A stretch of DNA of 41,783 nt from Clostridiales bacterium (lineage in GTDB: Bacteria; Bacillota; Clostridia; Oscillospirales; Oscillospiraceae). Below are positions 5,935 through 14,664 of this stretch, one piece after another (within the stretch, counting starts at the first letter, position 1; each line of letters opens with the position of its first letter). The DNA lies in contig JAJQCW010000024.1 of the NCBI GenBank assembly GCA_021202515.1, forward strand, positions 1 to 41,783. Direction: 5' to 3'. The notes under the pieces were generated by a model. It made no database searches, was not told the origin of the DNA, and saw nothing but the letters and a program-made list of their open reading frames with translations. The position numbers and the translations under genes are program-made.

Positions 5935-7248
5935 TCACTTCACCAAATACACCCCGTCCGCCTGGGCCTCCACCGCGGCGGAGAAATAGGCTTGCATGGC
6001 CCGCACCAAATACCCGGTGTCCCGGACGCCGCCGGTCTCATAGGGGGAGTGCATGGCGAGCTGGGCCAGGCCGATGTCCACGGTGTTCAAAGAGACGTGC
6101 TGGTTTGCCAGGTTGCCCAGGGTGGAGCCGCCGGGGATGTCCGAGCGGTTGCAGTAGGTCTGCCAGGGCACCCCCGCCCGGTCGCAGATGGTTTTGAACA
6201 CCGCCTCGGAGACCCCGTCTGTGGTGTACTTCTGGTTGGCGTTGTACTTGATGACCACGCCCTCGTTGAGATAGGGCCGGTTGGTGGGGTCAGCCTTCTC
6301 CGGGTGGTTGGGGTGGACGGCGTGGCCGTTGTCCGCGCTGACGAGAAAGCTGTTGGTCAGCACCTGCCGGAGGGCGCTGCCGCTGCGCCCGGTGGATTCC
6401 CAGATACGCCCGATGGTATCCTCCAGCAGCGTGGAGAGCGCCCCCTGTTTGGTGCCACTGCCCACCTCCTCGTTGTCAAAGACAGCGCAGAGGGTGACCC
6501 GGTCCTCCTGGTCCTCCGCCTGCAAAAAGCCCTGAGTCAGCGCCCAGGCACATTGCAGGTCGTCCAGGGAGCGGGTGGAGACGAACTCGTTCTCCGCGCC
6601 CCAGATAGTTCCCGGCATCCGGTTGTAGAGGAACAGGTCGGTCCCCAGAATGTCCTCCGGCTCCGCCCCGGCAGAGGCCGCCACCAGCGGCAGCAGCGTC
6701 CCGGCGGCGTCCTTGCCGCCGAACAGGGGCAGCATATCCACCTGAGCATTGTAGGAGGTCCCCTCGTTGACCCCCCGGTTCATGTGAATGGCCAGGTTTG
6801 GGATGAGGGCCACGTCCCGCTTCAGGTCCACCAGCCGGGACACCAGCGCGTCGCCCTCCCGGACCACCACCCGCCCAGCGATGGACAGGGGCCGGTCCAA
6901 CCAAGGGGCGCACAGCATCCCGCCGTACTTCTCCACGTTGAGCTTGACGTAGTGGTTTTCCACCACCATCTCCCCGTTGGCCTTGATTTTGAACACGGGG
7001 CAGTCGCTGTGGGCGGCAGCCATCTGGAAGCCCCGGATGGGCTTCACCGGCATACGGAACGCCAGCAGCGAGGAACCGTTGCGGGTGACGTAATACCGTC
7101 CGCCGGGCTGGAGATCCCAGGGCTTGGCCTCGTTCAGGGGAGTGTAGCCAGTCAGCAGACCTTTCAGGCTGCGGACGGCGTGGTAGGCCGTGGGGCTTTG
7201 CTCGATGAACCGGAGCAGGGCTTTTGTGGTGTCAAGTTCGGTGTCCAT
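5935..7248 (-). CDS. M18 family aminopeptidase
   Basis: A 437-aa cytoplasmic zinc aminopeptidase of family M18 (aspartyl aminopeptidase / ApeB-like). It removes N-terminal residues, often acidic or neutral ones, from peptides. Metal-binding and catalytic segments are visible in order: AAHSDCP, DNEEVGSGT, SADNGHAVHPNH and MHSPYE near the C-terminus. Length is typical for the family. The ATG at 7248 has AAGGAAGG about 10 nt upstream. It lies alone between a modular repeat upstream and the promoter of the tandem RNA leader downstream. Substrate preference cannot be read from the sequence. Confidence 0.93.
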   Translation of the reverse strand: MDTELDTTKALLRFIEQSPTAYHAVRSLKGLLTGYTPLNEAKPWDLQPGGRYYVTRNGSSLLAFRMPVKPIRGFQMAAAHSDCPVFKIKANGEMVVENHYVKLNVEKYGGMLCAPWLDRPLSIAGRVVVREGDALVSRLVDLKRDVALIPNLAIHMNRGVNEGTSYNAQVDMLPLFGGKDAAGTLLPLVAASAGAEPEDILGTDLFLYNRMPGTIWGAENEFVSTRSLDDLQCAWALTQGFLQAEDQEDRVTLCAVFDNEEVGSGTKQGALSTLLEDTIGRIWESTGRSGSALRQVLTNSFLVSADNGHAVHPNHPEKADPTNRPYLNEGVVIKYNANQKYTTDGVSEAVFKTICDRAGVPWQTYCNRSDIPGGSTLGNLANQHVSLNTVDIGLAQLAMHSPYETGGVRDTGYLVRAMQAYFSAAVEAQADGVYLVK

Positions 7249-7308
7249 GTTGGTATCCTTCCTTTTCCTGGTAAAGTTTCACTTTCCTTTAAAAAAACGA
7301 GTTTTCCT

Positions 7309-7401
7309 AACCGACCGCCCCCTTGCCTCCCCTGAAAGGGCAGGGAGGGGCAAAGCCCCGGAAGTGCCGCTTGACGGCGGAGGCGAGAGGGGCTGTCAGT
7401 T
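7309..7401 (-). repeat. Modular hairpin repeat, copy 2
   Basis: Reverse-orientation copy. Both ends are of the GGCAAGAGGGG type (TTGCCTCCCC at 7323, GGCGAGAGGGG at 7382). It contains the CCCTGAAAGGG, GGGGCAAAGCCCC and GCCGCTTGACGGC hairpin modules. It lies between lysC and the M18 peptidase gene. Confidence 0.8.
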
Positions 7402-7426
7402 GCGGATAAGAGTATCATATGCGACA

Positions 7427-7454
7427 ACAGGGGAGCGAATGGCCGCTCCCCTGT
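7427..7454 (-). terminator. Hairpin after lysC
   Basis: An 11-bp perfect stem (ACAGGGGAGCG 7427-7437, complement 7444-7454) lies 9 nt beyond the lysC stop codon. There is no T-tract after it, so it may end the mRNA inefficiently or protect its 3' end. Confidence 0.5.
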
Positions 7455-7462
7455 ATGTTACG

Positions 7463-8689
7463 TTACCGTCTCCGGTTGAAGTCCCGGAAGAACTTGTCGT
7501 GGATGGTCTGCACCGCCCGGTCTGCGTCCATCTCGTCCACCAGGACGGAGACCTTGATCTCGGAGGTGGAGATCATGTTGATGTTGATGCCCGCGTCGTA
7601 CAGGGCCTCGAACATCTTGGCGGCCACGCCGGGGCTGCCGATCATGCCCGCGCCCACGATGGAGATTTTCGCCACGTGGTCGTTGATCTCCAGGCTGTCG
7701 TAGTTCAGGGTGTCCTTGCGCTCCTCCAGCAGAGCTTTGGCCTGCTCCAAGTCGCCGCGGCTGACCGTGAAAGAGATGTCCTTCTGTTCATCCCGGCCAA
7801 TGGACTGGAGGATGATGTCCACATTGATCTTCCGGTTGGCCAGCAGGGAGAAGATGCGGAAGGCCACGCCCGGCTCGTTCTTCAAGCCCACCAGGGCCAG
7901 GCGAGCAATGTCTTTGTCCTTAGCGACTCCGCTGACATGAGAGTTTTCCATCTTTTTCACGACCTCTTTGACTTTAGTTCCGGGGTTGCCGGTAAAGCTG
8001 GACAGCACTTCCAGCCTGACGTTATAGCGCTTCGCCATTTCCACGCTGCGGTTGTGCAGCACCTTTGCGCCCAGGGTTGCCAGCTCCAGCATCTCATCGT
8101 AGGTGATCTCGTCCAACTTGCGGGCGCCCTCCACCTTGTTGGGGTCGGCGGTATAAACCCCGTCCACGTCGGTGTAGATCTGGCACAGGTCCGCTTGCAG
8201 CGCGGCGGCCAGGGCCACGGCAGAGGTGTCGCTGCCACCACGACCCAGGGTGGTGACGTCGTCCCGGCGGTTAATGCCCTGGAACCCGGTGAAGATGACG
8301 ATTTTATGCTGGTCCAGCTCCATACGGATGCGCTCGGTTTCGATTTTGGAGATGCGGGCGTCGCCGTAGGTGGTGTTGGTCTTGAAGCCCACCTGCCAGG
8401 CGTTCAGGGAAACCACCGGGAAACCCATCCCCTGGATGCACATGGCGGCCAGGGCCACGGACTGCTGCTCGCCGGTGGAGAGCAACTGGTCCAGCTCCCG
8501 TTTGCTGGCCTTGGGATTGTACTCCTTGGCCAGAGCCAGCAGTTGGTCGGTGGTTTTGCCCTGGGCGGAGAGGACCACGACCACGTCGTTGCCCTGGCGG
8601 TAGGTGTCGGTGATAATTTTGGCGACGTGACGCACCCGTTCCGGGCCACCCACCGAAGTGCCGCCAAATTTTTGCACGATCAATGCCAT
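7463..8689 (-). CDS. lysC: Aspartate kinase
   Basis: Phosphorylates aspartate to aspartyl-phosphate, the first step toward lysine/diaminopimelate, threonine and methionine. The 408-aa protein has the KFGGTSV motif (residues 7-13), the catalytic-domain segments STGEQQS and GRGGSDTSA, and two C-terminal ACT domains (about residues 265-335 and 345-408) that usually bind lysine and/or threonine for feedback control. The length fits the monofunctional class. It lies downstream of hom on the same strand with a 158-bp gap, so the two are probably co-regulated. The upstream purine-rich site is GGGGG, 13 nt before ATG, which is weak. A hairpin follows. Confidence 0.95.
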   Translation of the reverse strand: MALIVQKFGGTSVGGPERVRHVAKIITDTYRQGNDVVVVLSAQGKTTDQLLALAKEYNPKASKRELDQLLSTGEQQSVALAAMCIQGMGFPVVSLNAWQVGFKTNTTYGDARISKIETERIRMELDQHKIVIFTGFQGINRRDDVTTLGRGGSDTSAVALAAALQADLCQIYTDVDGVYTADPNKVEGARKLDEITYDEMLELATLGAKVLHNRSVEMAKRYNVRLEVLSSFTGNPGTKVKEVVKKMENSHVSGVAKDKDIARLALVGLKNEPGVAFRIFSLLANRKINVDIILQSIGRDEQKDISFTVSRGDLEQAKALLEERKDTLNYDSLEINDHVAKISIVGAGMIGSPGVAAKMFEALYDAGININMISTSEIKVSVLVDEMDADRAVQTIHDKFFRDFNRRR

Positions 8690-8847
8690 TTTTACAAATG
8701 ACCCCCTAAATTCTCAACTTGCTATAAAGGAAAAAGGGATGCAACAGGACCGTCCCGGGCCCTCATTTGGACGCAGACGATCCACCTGCGGCCTCCCTTG
8801 ACCTTCCTCTCTTATGATATGCCCACCCTTAATGGTCGGGCAATGGC

Positions 8848-10044
8848 TCACAGCACCCGGTACAGGGCCTTGACCTCCATGCCGGAAGTCATTTCTTTCA
8901 CCTGGGGCAGCGTCATCGCCTCGTCGGTGATAAAGGCGCACTCGCCGTCAGCGGCGTCGCCGTTGCGCAGACGCTTGGTGCCTTCCACAGCGAAATCCCC
9001 CGCGGTGCGGACATACCAGCGGTTGGGCACCTCGTCGATGGAGTAGACGGTGTCGGGGCCGCCCTCCTCCCAGGAGATGACCTTCTTGCCCTTGTTGCGG
9101 ACGATGTCCATGACGTCGGCCACCACAGCGGAGGCGGTGGGCAGCTTGCCCGCGCCGCGCCCGTAGAACATCACGTCGCCGATGGAGTCGCCGGTGACCT
9201 GGATGGCGTTGAACACGTCCTCCACGTTGGCCAGGGGGGAGTCGTCGGCCACCAGATGGGGGGCCACGTAAGCGCAGACCTTGCCGTCAGACTCCCGGCG
9301 GATGGAGCGGCCCAGCAGCTTGATTTTATAGCCACCGGAGCGGGCATAGGCCACGTCGGACAGGGTGATGTTGGTGATACCCTCGGTAGGAACCTGGTCG
9401 GGGTAGATGTGTCGCCCGAAGCCCAGAGAGGACAGGATGCAAATCTTCCGGCAGGCGTCGGTGCCCTCGATGTCGGCGGCAGGGTTGCGCTCGGCGTAAC
9501 CGTTGGCCTGGGCCTCTTTCAGCGCCTCCCCGAAGGACAGCCCCGCCCGGATCATCCGGGTCAGGATGTAGTTGGTGGTGCCGTTGAGGATGCCCACCAC
9601 TTCTTGCAGCTCGTTGGCCGCCAGGCAGCTTGTCATGGGCCGCAGGATGGGGATACCGCCGCCCACGGACGCCTCGAAGAGGTAGGAACAGCCGTGCTCT
9701 TTGGCGATCTTCAGCAGCTCGCAGCCGTGGGTGGCCACCAGCTCCTTGTTGGAGGTGACGACGCTCTTGCCCGCGGTCAGGGCGCGCTTGGTGCAGTCAT
9801 AGGGGAAATCCACGCCGCCCATGGTCTCCACCACGATCTGGACCTCCGGGTCGTTCTCAATGACGGAGAAATCCCGGATGACCCGGTCGGCATAGGGGCT
9901 GTCGGGGAAATCCCGCAGATCCAGAATGTATTTCAGGTTCACCTCGTTGGCCACCCGCTCGGAAATGTGCTGGCCGTTTTTATAGATGATCTCGCCGACA
10001 CCGCTGCCCACGACGCCGTATCCCAAAATCGCAATGTTTACCAT
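8848..10044 (-). CDS. hom: Homoserine dehydrogenase
   Basis: Reduces aspartate semialdehyde to homoserine with NAD(P)H on the threonine/methionine branch. The 398-aa product has the N-terminal Rossmann motif GYGVVGSGV (residues 8-16), the substrate segment EASVGGGIPI and the LNGTTNYIL motif. The C-terminus after WYVR is only about 60 residues. It resembles a degenerate ACT domain that lacks the usual D-x-P-G-V-L loop, so threonine feedback may be weak or lost (inference). ATG 10044 has AGAGAGGTG upstream. A small palindrome (10084-10104) and a modular repeat occupy the region before it. Confidence 0.94.
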   Translation of the reverse strand: MVNIAILGYGVVGSGVGEIIYKNGQHISERVANEVNLKYILDLRDFPDSPYADRVIRDFSVIENDPEVQIVVETMGGVDFPYDCTKRALTAGKSVVTSNKELVATHGCELLKIAKEHGCSYLFEASVGGGIPILRPMTSCLAANELQEVVGILNGTTNYILTRMIRAGLSFGEALKEAQANGYAERNPAADIEGTDACRKICILSSLGFGRHIYPDQVPTEGITNITLSDVAYARSGGYKIKLLGRSIRRESDGKVCAYVAPHLVADDSPLANVEDVFNAIQVTGDSIGDVMFYGRGAGKLPTASAVVADVMDIVRNKGKKVISWEEGGPDTVYSIDEVPNRWYVRTAGDFAVEGTKRLRNGDAADGECAFITDEAMTLPQVKEMTSGMEVKALYRVL

Positions 10045-10083
10045 AAGGACACCTCTCTAAGATTCATTACTATACTATTCTTA

Positions 10084-10104
10084 CTGCCCGATGTAGTCGG
10101 ACAG
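10084..10104. promoter_or_regulatory. Palindrome upstream of hom
   Basis: CTGCCCGA (10084-10091) and TCGGACAG (10097-10104) form an 8-bp inverted repeat with one G-T pair and a 5-nt loop, about 40 nt upstream of the hom start. It could be an operator or a leader hairpin. A TATAGT-like -10 lies at about 10068-10073 on the minus strand without a clear -35. Confidence 0.4.
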
Positions 10105-10126
10105 AAATTAACTTATTATCCTGCCA

Positions 10127-10309
10127 GAAACCCCTCCACCATGCTTCGCATGGTCCCCCTCCGCCGTCAAGCGGCACTTCCGAAGCTGCGCTTCTCCCTG
10201 CCCTTTGCGACTCGCATGGCCTAAAGGCCATAGCTCCCTGCATTTGCGCTAAAGAGGAATTGGCCATTCGGCCAGCGCTTCACAGGGGCGGCAAGGGGGG
10301 TATCAGTTT
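10127..10309 (+). repeat. Modular hairpin repeat, copy 3, with nested palindromes
   Basis: Starts GAAACCCCTCCACC and ends GTATCAGTTT. It contains CCATGC-TTC-GCATGG in place of the CCGCC/GGCGG hairpin of copy 1. Between CCCTTT (10201-10206) and CAGGGG (10283-10288), contiguous in copy 1, there is a 76-bp insertion. This holds the palindromes TGGCC-TAAA-GGCCA and TTGGCC-ATTC-GGCCAG. The last 38 bp of the inserted segment plus flank (10251-10288) are identical to the reverse complement of 41746-41783. Confidence 0.85.
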
Positions 10310-10361
10310 CGGGACGCTTGTTCTCTGCGGGAAACCTGTACTATGCCGGACAAAACCACGT

Positions 10362-10802
10362 TTACCCGGCCAGCACCTCAAATTTCACCACGCCGTCCAT
10401 GGCGCTGACCCGGTGGACCAGCTCATCCAGCGAGACGTTGAGACCGCTGGTCTCGGCGCTCAGGTTGACGGCGGCCACGCTGCCGGTGGGGATGGTCTGG
10501 TTGATGGTGAGAATATTCCCGCCGCTGGCGGCAAAGATATTCAGGATGGCGGAGAGCGCCCCCGGCTCATCCCGGAGCATGGCCTGGAACGTGACGATGT
10601 GGCCGTTCATCATGTCGTTGAACGGGCGCACCGCGTCCTTGTATTTGTAAAAGGCGCTGCGGCTGATGCCCGCCATGCGGGTGGCCTCGTTCACCGTCGC
10701 CGCCTCTCCCAGCTCCAGCGCCTCTTTTGCCTGGGCCACCTTGAGGAAGATCTCCGGCAGGGCGCTGGCCTCCACGATAAAGTATTTGCTCACCTTCGAC
10801 AT
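10362..10802 (-). CDS. pheB: UPF0735 ACT domain protein (PheB-like)
   Basis: A 146-aa protein of the UPF0735/PheB family. The N-terminal part (about residues 1-65) has a helix-turn-helix-like segment (NEATRMAGISRSAFYKYKD). The C-terminal part is an ACT domain (DEPGALSAILNIFAASGGNILTINQ). The family name comes from Bacillus pheB, next to prephenate dehydratase; the biochemical role is not settled, but an amino-acid-sensing regulator is likely. It lies upstream of hom and lysC on the same strand, separated by a repeat, which fits a role around aspartate-family or aromatic amino acids. Start at ATG 10802 with AGGAGGGG 11 nt upstream; the longer open frame has no site. Confidence 0.88.
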   Translation of the reverse strand: MSKVSKYFIVEASALPEIFLKVAQAKEALELGEAATVNEATRMAGISRSAFYKYKDAVRPFNDMMNGHIVTFQAMLRDEPGALSAILNIFAASGGNILTINQTIPTGSVAAVNLSAETSGLNVSLDELVHRVSAMDGVVKFEVLAG

Positions 10803-10865
10803 GGTATGCTCCCCTCCTACAGTTGTCCACGCCGCGTGGTCATTTGTGTTCGTGATACAGAGGTG

Positions 10866-10894
10866 ATTATAACACCCCCTCCCCCGCTTTGCAA
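10866..10894 (-). promoter_or_regulatory. Promoter of the ACT-domain gene
   Basis: Minus-strand -35 TTGCAA (10894-10889), 17-bp spacer, perfect -10 TATAAT (10871-10866). The hexamers resemble those of the crt promoter at 24791-24819. Confidence 0.8.
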
Positions 10895-10956
10895 CCGTTG
10901 ATTCATCCAAAAAATACGAAAACTGTAGAAAGCAGTTTGACAGATAGGAGCCATTC

Positions 10957-11979
10957 ATGTCTCAGGGTAAGAAAAAGGGCTGTCTCTGCCTGTTTTTGGC
11001 GCTGGCGGTGTTTATTCCGGCGGTACGGCGGTGTACCTGGGCCGCCCTGCTTGCACTTTTTGCTGCATCCGCCGCCGCAAAACCCGTCCATTGGCTGGAA
11101 AAGAAACACTTTCCCCGGTGGCTGGGGGTGGCGCTGGTGCTGGGCGGCGCATTGGCGCTGCTGGCCGGGGCGCTGGGCTGGGCCGCCGTCAGGCTCTGCT
11201 GCGTCGTGGACGGCCTGACCGGGCTGTTCCCGGACATCCCCTCCCTGTTGACTCAGCTGGAGACGCTGGCGGTCAAGCTCCCCGGTTCGGTGGGCAACCT
11301 GGCGGCGGGGCTGGTGGGGCTTCTCCGTCAGAGCAGCTCCGATTTGGCGGTGCGGATGACCGCCTGGGCCGCCCGGTTCAGCGCAAACCTGCTCTCCTCC
11401 CTGCCGGAAAAGCTGTTCTTTCTGCTCATCTGCCTGCTCTCGTCCTTTTACGCCGCTCTGGACTGGCCCCGGCTGCGCTCCCTCCTGCCAACTCTGCTGC
11501 CGGAGGACTGGACCCGTCCTGCGCTCGCCGGGCTGCGTTCCCTGAAAGCGGGTGCGATGGGCTGGCTGAAAGCCCAGGGAAAACTGCTGCTGGTGCAGTT
11601 CCCCGTGCTGGCAGTGGGGCTGCTGGCACTGGGGATACCCGGCGCGATTCCCATAGCGGCGCTGGTGTGCGCCGCCGACGCGCTGCCCCTGCTGGGCTGT
11701 GGGGTAGTTTTGCTGCCCTGGGCGGGTCTGCTGTGGCTGGAGGGGACCCCGCTCCGGGCGTTGGGAATGGTGGGCCTGTGGCTGGCCCTCTGGCTGCTGC
11801 GCACCGTGCTGGAGCCGCGATTCGTCAGCACCCAGGCGGGAACCAGCCCCTTTTTCACGGTGCTGACCATGTACCTGGGGCTGCTGCTCTTCGGATTTTG
11901 GGGGCTCATTGCCGCACCGGTCACGCTGGCCGCCGGGACGAGATTGTTCAATGAACGGAAAAAGCCCCGGAGCCGCTGA
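10957..11979 (+). CDS. AI-2E/YtvI-family membrane protein
   Basis: A 340-aa polytopic membrane protein of the AI-2E exporter / PerM superfamily. Several long hydrophobic stretches are visible (about residues 7-42, 55-83, 150-170, 210-260, 265-285 and 300-330). The segment DALPLLGCGVVLLPWAG and the late GLLLFGFWGLIAAP match the family signature, and the general layout resembles YtvI, a sporulation-associated member. It may be a small-molecule or ion exporter; the substrate is unknown. ATG 10957 has AGGAG 6 nt upstream. Its stop codon lies inside the terminator stem-loop of the convergent PBP gene. Confidence 0.8.
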   Translation: MSQGKKKGCLCLFLALAVFIPAVRRCTWAALLALFAASAAAKPVHWLEKKHFPRWLGVALVLGGALALLAGALGWAAVRLCCVVDGLTGLFPDIPSLLTQLETLAVKLPGSVGNLAAGLVGLLRQSSSDLAVRMTAWAARFSANLLSSLPEKLFFLLICLLSSFYAALDWPRLRSLLPTLLPEDWTRPALAGLRSLKAGAMGWLKAQGKLLLVQFPVLAVGLLALGIPGAIPIAALVCAADALPLLGCGVVLLPWAGLLWLEGTPLRALGMVGLWLALWLLRTVLEPRFVSTQAGTSPFFTVLTMYLGLLLFGFWGLIAAPVTLAAGTRLFNERKKPRSR

Positions 11980-11991
11980 ACAGCTCCGGGG
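11958..11991 (-). terminator. Terminator of the PBP gene, overlapping the convergent gene end
   Basis: CCCCGGAGC (11965-11973) and GCTCCGGGG (11983-11991) form a 9-bp stem. On the minus strand it is followed by a T-run (11963-11958). It lies 13 nt beyond the PBP stop and overlaps the last codons of the convergent membrane-protein gene. Confidence 0.8.
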
Positions 11992-12004
11992 GTTGCAGCA
12001 AAAA

Positions 12005-14440
12005 CTATTCTTCTTCGGTGTCGTCGTCCGGTTCGGTTGTATCCGGCTCGTCCGCCTCTGTATTGTCGTCCTGGTTGTCTTGGGTCGTGTCGTCCCTGGT
12101 CTTGTTGTCCTCAGTCTGGCTGCTCTGGTTGTTGTTGGAACTGCCGCTGGTCTCGGTCTGGGTGTTGGTGTTCCCTGTAGTTGTTTCCGTTTCGGTCTCC
12201 GCCTCGGTTTCCGTGGTGGTCTCCTCTTCGGTTTCCTCCTCAGAAGATGTGTCTTTCTTGGAGCTGGAGGACTTGCCGCAGGTACAGCTATACCCCGGCT
12301 CGTCCCCCGAAAGGAACAGCGCCGTCCGGGTGCTGGAGCTTTTGCTGGTGGCTGTGCCGCCGCATTTGGTGCAGTAGGTCACAGAAGTGGACACCATGTC
12401 CTCGTTGAATCCGATGTCCGCCTGTCCGCTGCTGACCAGGCTCATCACCTTTTGCCAGAGGATGACGGCGGGGTTGGTGCTGGAGCTGATTTTGCTGGCG
12501 CTGTCGTAGCCGGTCCAGACCGCCGCGGTGTAATAGGGGGTATAGCCCACGAACCAGCGGTCATAGTCATCGTCGGTGGTGCCGGTCTTGCCTGCCACGC
12601 TCATGCCGTCAATGGCGGCGTTGGTGCCGGTGCCTTCGGTGACGACGGCCTCCAGCATCTCGGTCATATAGAAGCAGGTGGAGGTGCTGAGGATCACGTC
12701 GCCGGTGCCCTGACCGGTGACAGTCACGCTGCCGTCGCTGTCCACGTCCACGCTGTAGCCCTCAGTTTGCAGCAGCACCTCTCCCTCGCTGTTGACCACG
12801 GCGGTGTACAGGTAGGGGGAGATATACTCGCCGCCCCTTGAGAAAGTGGAGTAGGCCGCCGCCATCTCATAGGTGGAGACGCCGTTGGTCAGGCCGCCCA
12901 GGGCCAGGGGGGAATAGTCCACGTCGCTGTAGACCTTGCCGGAGGTGCCCACGTAGTTGTCCACCAGGCTGCTGAGCTGGAACTTCTCCGTCAGGAAGTT
13001 ATAGGAATTTCGGGTGCCCACCATATCCAGCACCTTCACCGCCACGGTGTTCAGCGACTGGGCCACAGCGTACATGACATCCACGTCGCCGATATAGCCC
13101 CCGTGGGAGTTCTTGGGCCAGCCGTCCTCAAAGGCGGAGTCCTCCACGATGGTGTTGGGCAGGATGTCGCCGTTTTCCAGTGCCTGGGAGTAAGCGGAGA
13201 GGGGTTTGATGGAGGAACCGGGCTGCCGCACCGTGTCGGTGGCGCGGTTCCAGATGCGGTTGCCCACCTTCTCCCCTACGCCGCCGGCCAGGGCCACCAC
13301 CGCACCGGTCTCGTTGTCCACCACGGTGATGGCGGACTGGAGCTGGTCGCCGCTGGAGGATTCCATGCCGGAGACGTTTTCGGTGTTGGTGTAAATTTCA
13401 TCCACGTCCGCCTGAATATCCGGGTCCAGGCAGGAATAGATTTTCAGGCCGCCGGAGAACACCATCTGATTGGCAACAGATTCGTCGTAGCCGTAGACGT
13501 CCACCAGGTCGCTGATGACCTGCTTGATGACCGCGTCGGTGTACCAGCTATAGTAGTCGCCGCTGGAGCTGCTGTCGTCGCTGTCGGAAGAGCCGGTGGT
13601 AAACACCAGTTCCTCGGCGATGGCGGCGTCCCGCTCCTCCTCGGTGATATACCCCTGGTCACACATCTGCTCCAAGACCAGAGTTCGCCGCTCCAGGTTG
13701 TTCTCCGGATGGTTGTAGGGGTCGTAGAGGGAGGGGTTGTTGGTAATGGAAATGAGCGCGGCGCATTCGGCCAGGTCCAGGTCCTCCACGTCCTTGCCGA
13801 AGTACTTCTGGGAGGCGGTCTTGACGCCGTAGCAGCCCCGGCCCAGGTAAATTTCGTTGAGATACCACTCCAAAATCTCCTGCTTGGTGTGGGTCTTTTC
13901 GTACTCCAGCGCCTCGAAGATCTCCACGACCTTGCGGCGCACCGTGACCTCATCCTGTTGGGTCAGGTTCTTGATGAGCTGCTGGGTGATGGTGCTGCCA
14001 CCCTGGATGCTCTGGCCAGTGAACATATAGACCACCGCCGCCGCCGTCCGCTTCCAGTCTACGCCGTTGTGCTGGTAAAACCGCTTGTCCTCAATGGCGA
14101 CAGTGGCGTTGAGCAGGTTCTCCGGTATGTCCTCATAGGAGATCCACTCCCGGTTTTCGGAGGCGTAGAGGGTTTCCAGCGTCTCGTAGCTGTCGGAGTC
14201 CTCGTCATAGTAATAGACGACGCTGGAGAGGTCGGTGCTGCTGGCCAGCAGCGTCACGTTGGAGTTGGCCACCTCCGGCAAGATGGTATCCTGGATATAG
14301 GCCGCGCCATAGCAGCACAGGATGGCCATGGTTGTCGCGCCGATGAGGACCAGGGTCCCAAACACCAGGCCGAACCACTTGAAAAAGGTTTTGACCGGGC
14401 TGCGTTTTCGCTTTTGGGGCTGTGAAGAATGTTGCTTCAA
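12005..14440 (-). CDS. Class A penicillin-binding protein (PBP1A family)
   Basis: A bifunctional peptidoglycan synthase with a glycosyltransferase domain that polymerises lipid II and a transpeptidase domain that cross-links peptides. The 811-aa product has a basic cytoplasmic N-terminus and one membrane anchor (about residues 20-45). The GT51 domain contains EDKRFYQHNG, GGSTITQQLIKN and the KxxEILEWYLN region. The transpeptidase motifs are SSIK (S409), SLN and KTGT. The tail has CTKC then CTC cysteine pairs, followed by about 80 residues almost entirely of Ser, Thr, Glu, Asp, Asn and Gln. Start chosen at TTG 14440, because AGGAAGGTGG ends 7 nt before it; a GTG at 14488 has AGGAG too far away (17 nt). 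Divergent from murB. Confidence 0.93.
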   Translation of the reverse strand: MKQHSSQPQKRKRSPVKTFFKWFGLVFGTLVLIGATTMAILCCYGAAYIQDTILPEVANSNVTLLASSTDLSSVVYYYDEDSDSYETLETLYASENREWISYEDIPENLLNATVAIEDKRFYQHNGVDWKRTAAAVVYMFTGQSIQGGSTITQQLIKNLTQQDEVTVRRKVVEIFEALEYEKTHTKQEILEWYLNEIYLGRGCYGVKTASQKYFGKDVEDLDLAECAALISITNNPSLYDPYNHPENNLERRTLVLEQMCDQGYITEEERDAAIAEELVFTTGSSDSDDSSSSGDYYSWYTDAVIKQVISDLVDVYGYDESVANQMVFSGGLKIYSCLDPDIQADVDEIYTNTENVSGMESSSGDQLQSAITVVDNETGAVVALAGGVGEKVGNRIWNRATDTVRQPGSSIKPLSAYSQALENGDILPNTIVEDSAFEDGWPKNSHGGYIGDVDVMYAVAQSLNTVAVKVLDMVGTRNSYNFLTEKFQLSSLVDNYVGTSGKVYSDVDYSPLALGGLTNGVSTYEMAAAYSTFSRGGEYISPYLYTAVVNSEGEVLLQTEGYSVDVDSDGSVTVTGQGTGDVILSTSTCFYMTEMLEAVVTEGTGTNAAIDGMSVAGKTGTTDDDYDRWFVGYTPYYTAAVWTGYDSASKISSSTNPAVILWQKVMSLVSSGQADIGFNEDMVSTSVTYCTKCGGTATSKSSSTRTALFLSGDEPGYSCTCGKSSSSKKDTSSEEETEEETTTETEAETETETTTGNTNTQTETSGSSNNNQSSQTEDNKTRDDTTQDNQDDNTEADEPDTTEPDDDTEEE

Positions 14441-14635
14441 TGGAGATCCACCTTCCTGAAATGCGGGTCGTTGGTTGGAAAGCGCCACGGCGCTGCTTCA
14501 AAAAGCTCCTCTGGAACTGCAAACGCACGGGTCCGCAACTCCACTTTAAGTATAGTATAACACGGCTGTCAACGGTTCAGGCGGGCCACCGGTACGGGAA
14601 TCCCAGAGGAAAAATAAAAAAATTCAAAAAAACTA

Positions 14636-14664
14636 TTCAAATTATCCCTCTGCCATGCTATAAT
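14636..14664 (+). promoter_or_regulatory. murB promoter
   Basis: TTCAAA (14636-14641), 17-bp spacer, perfect TATAAT (14659-14664), about 128 bp before the murB ATG. The AT-rich stretch before it (14608-14640) separates it from the divergent PBP gene. A TTGACA and TATACT pair exists on the minus strand around 14548-14574, but the spacing is too short to call a PBP promoter with confidence. Confidence 0.55.

Noticed and set aside
14548-14574. Minus-strand TTGACA with TATACT as the PBP promoter
   Set aside because: The hexamers are only 7 or 12 bp apart, too close for a standard sigma-A promoter; I could not choose an alternative.
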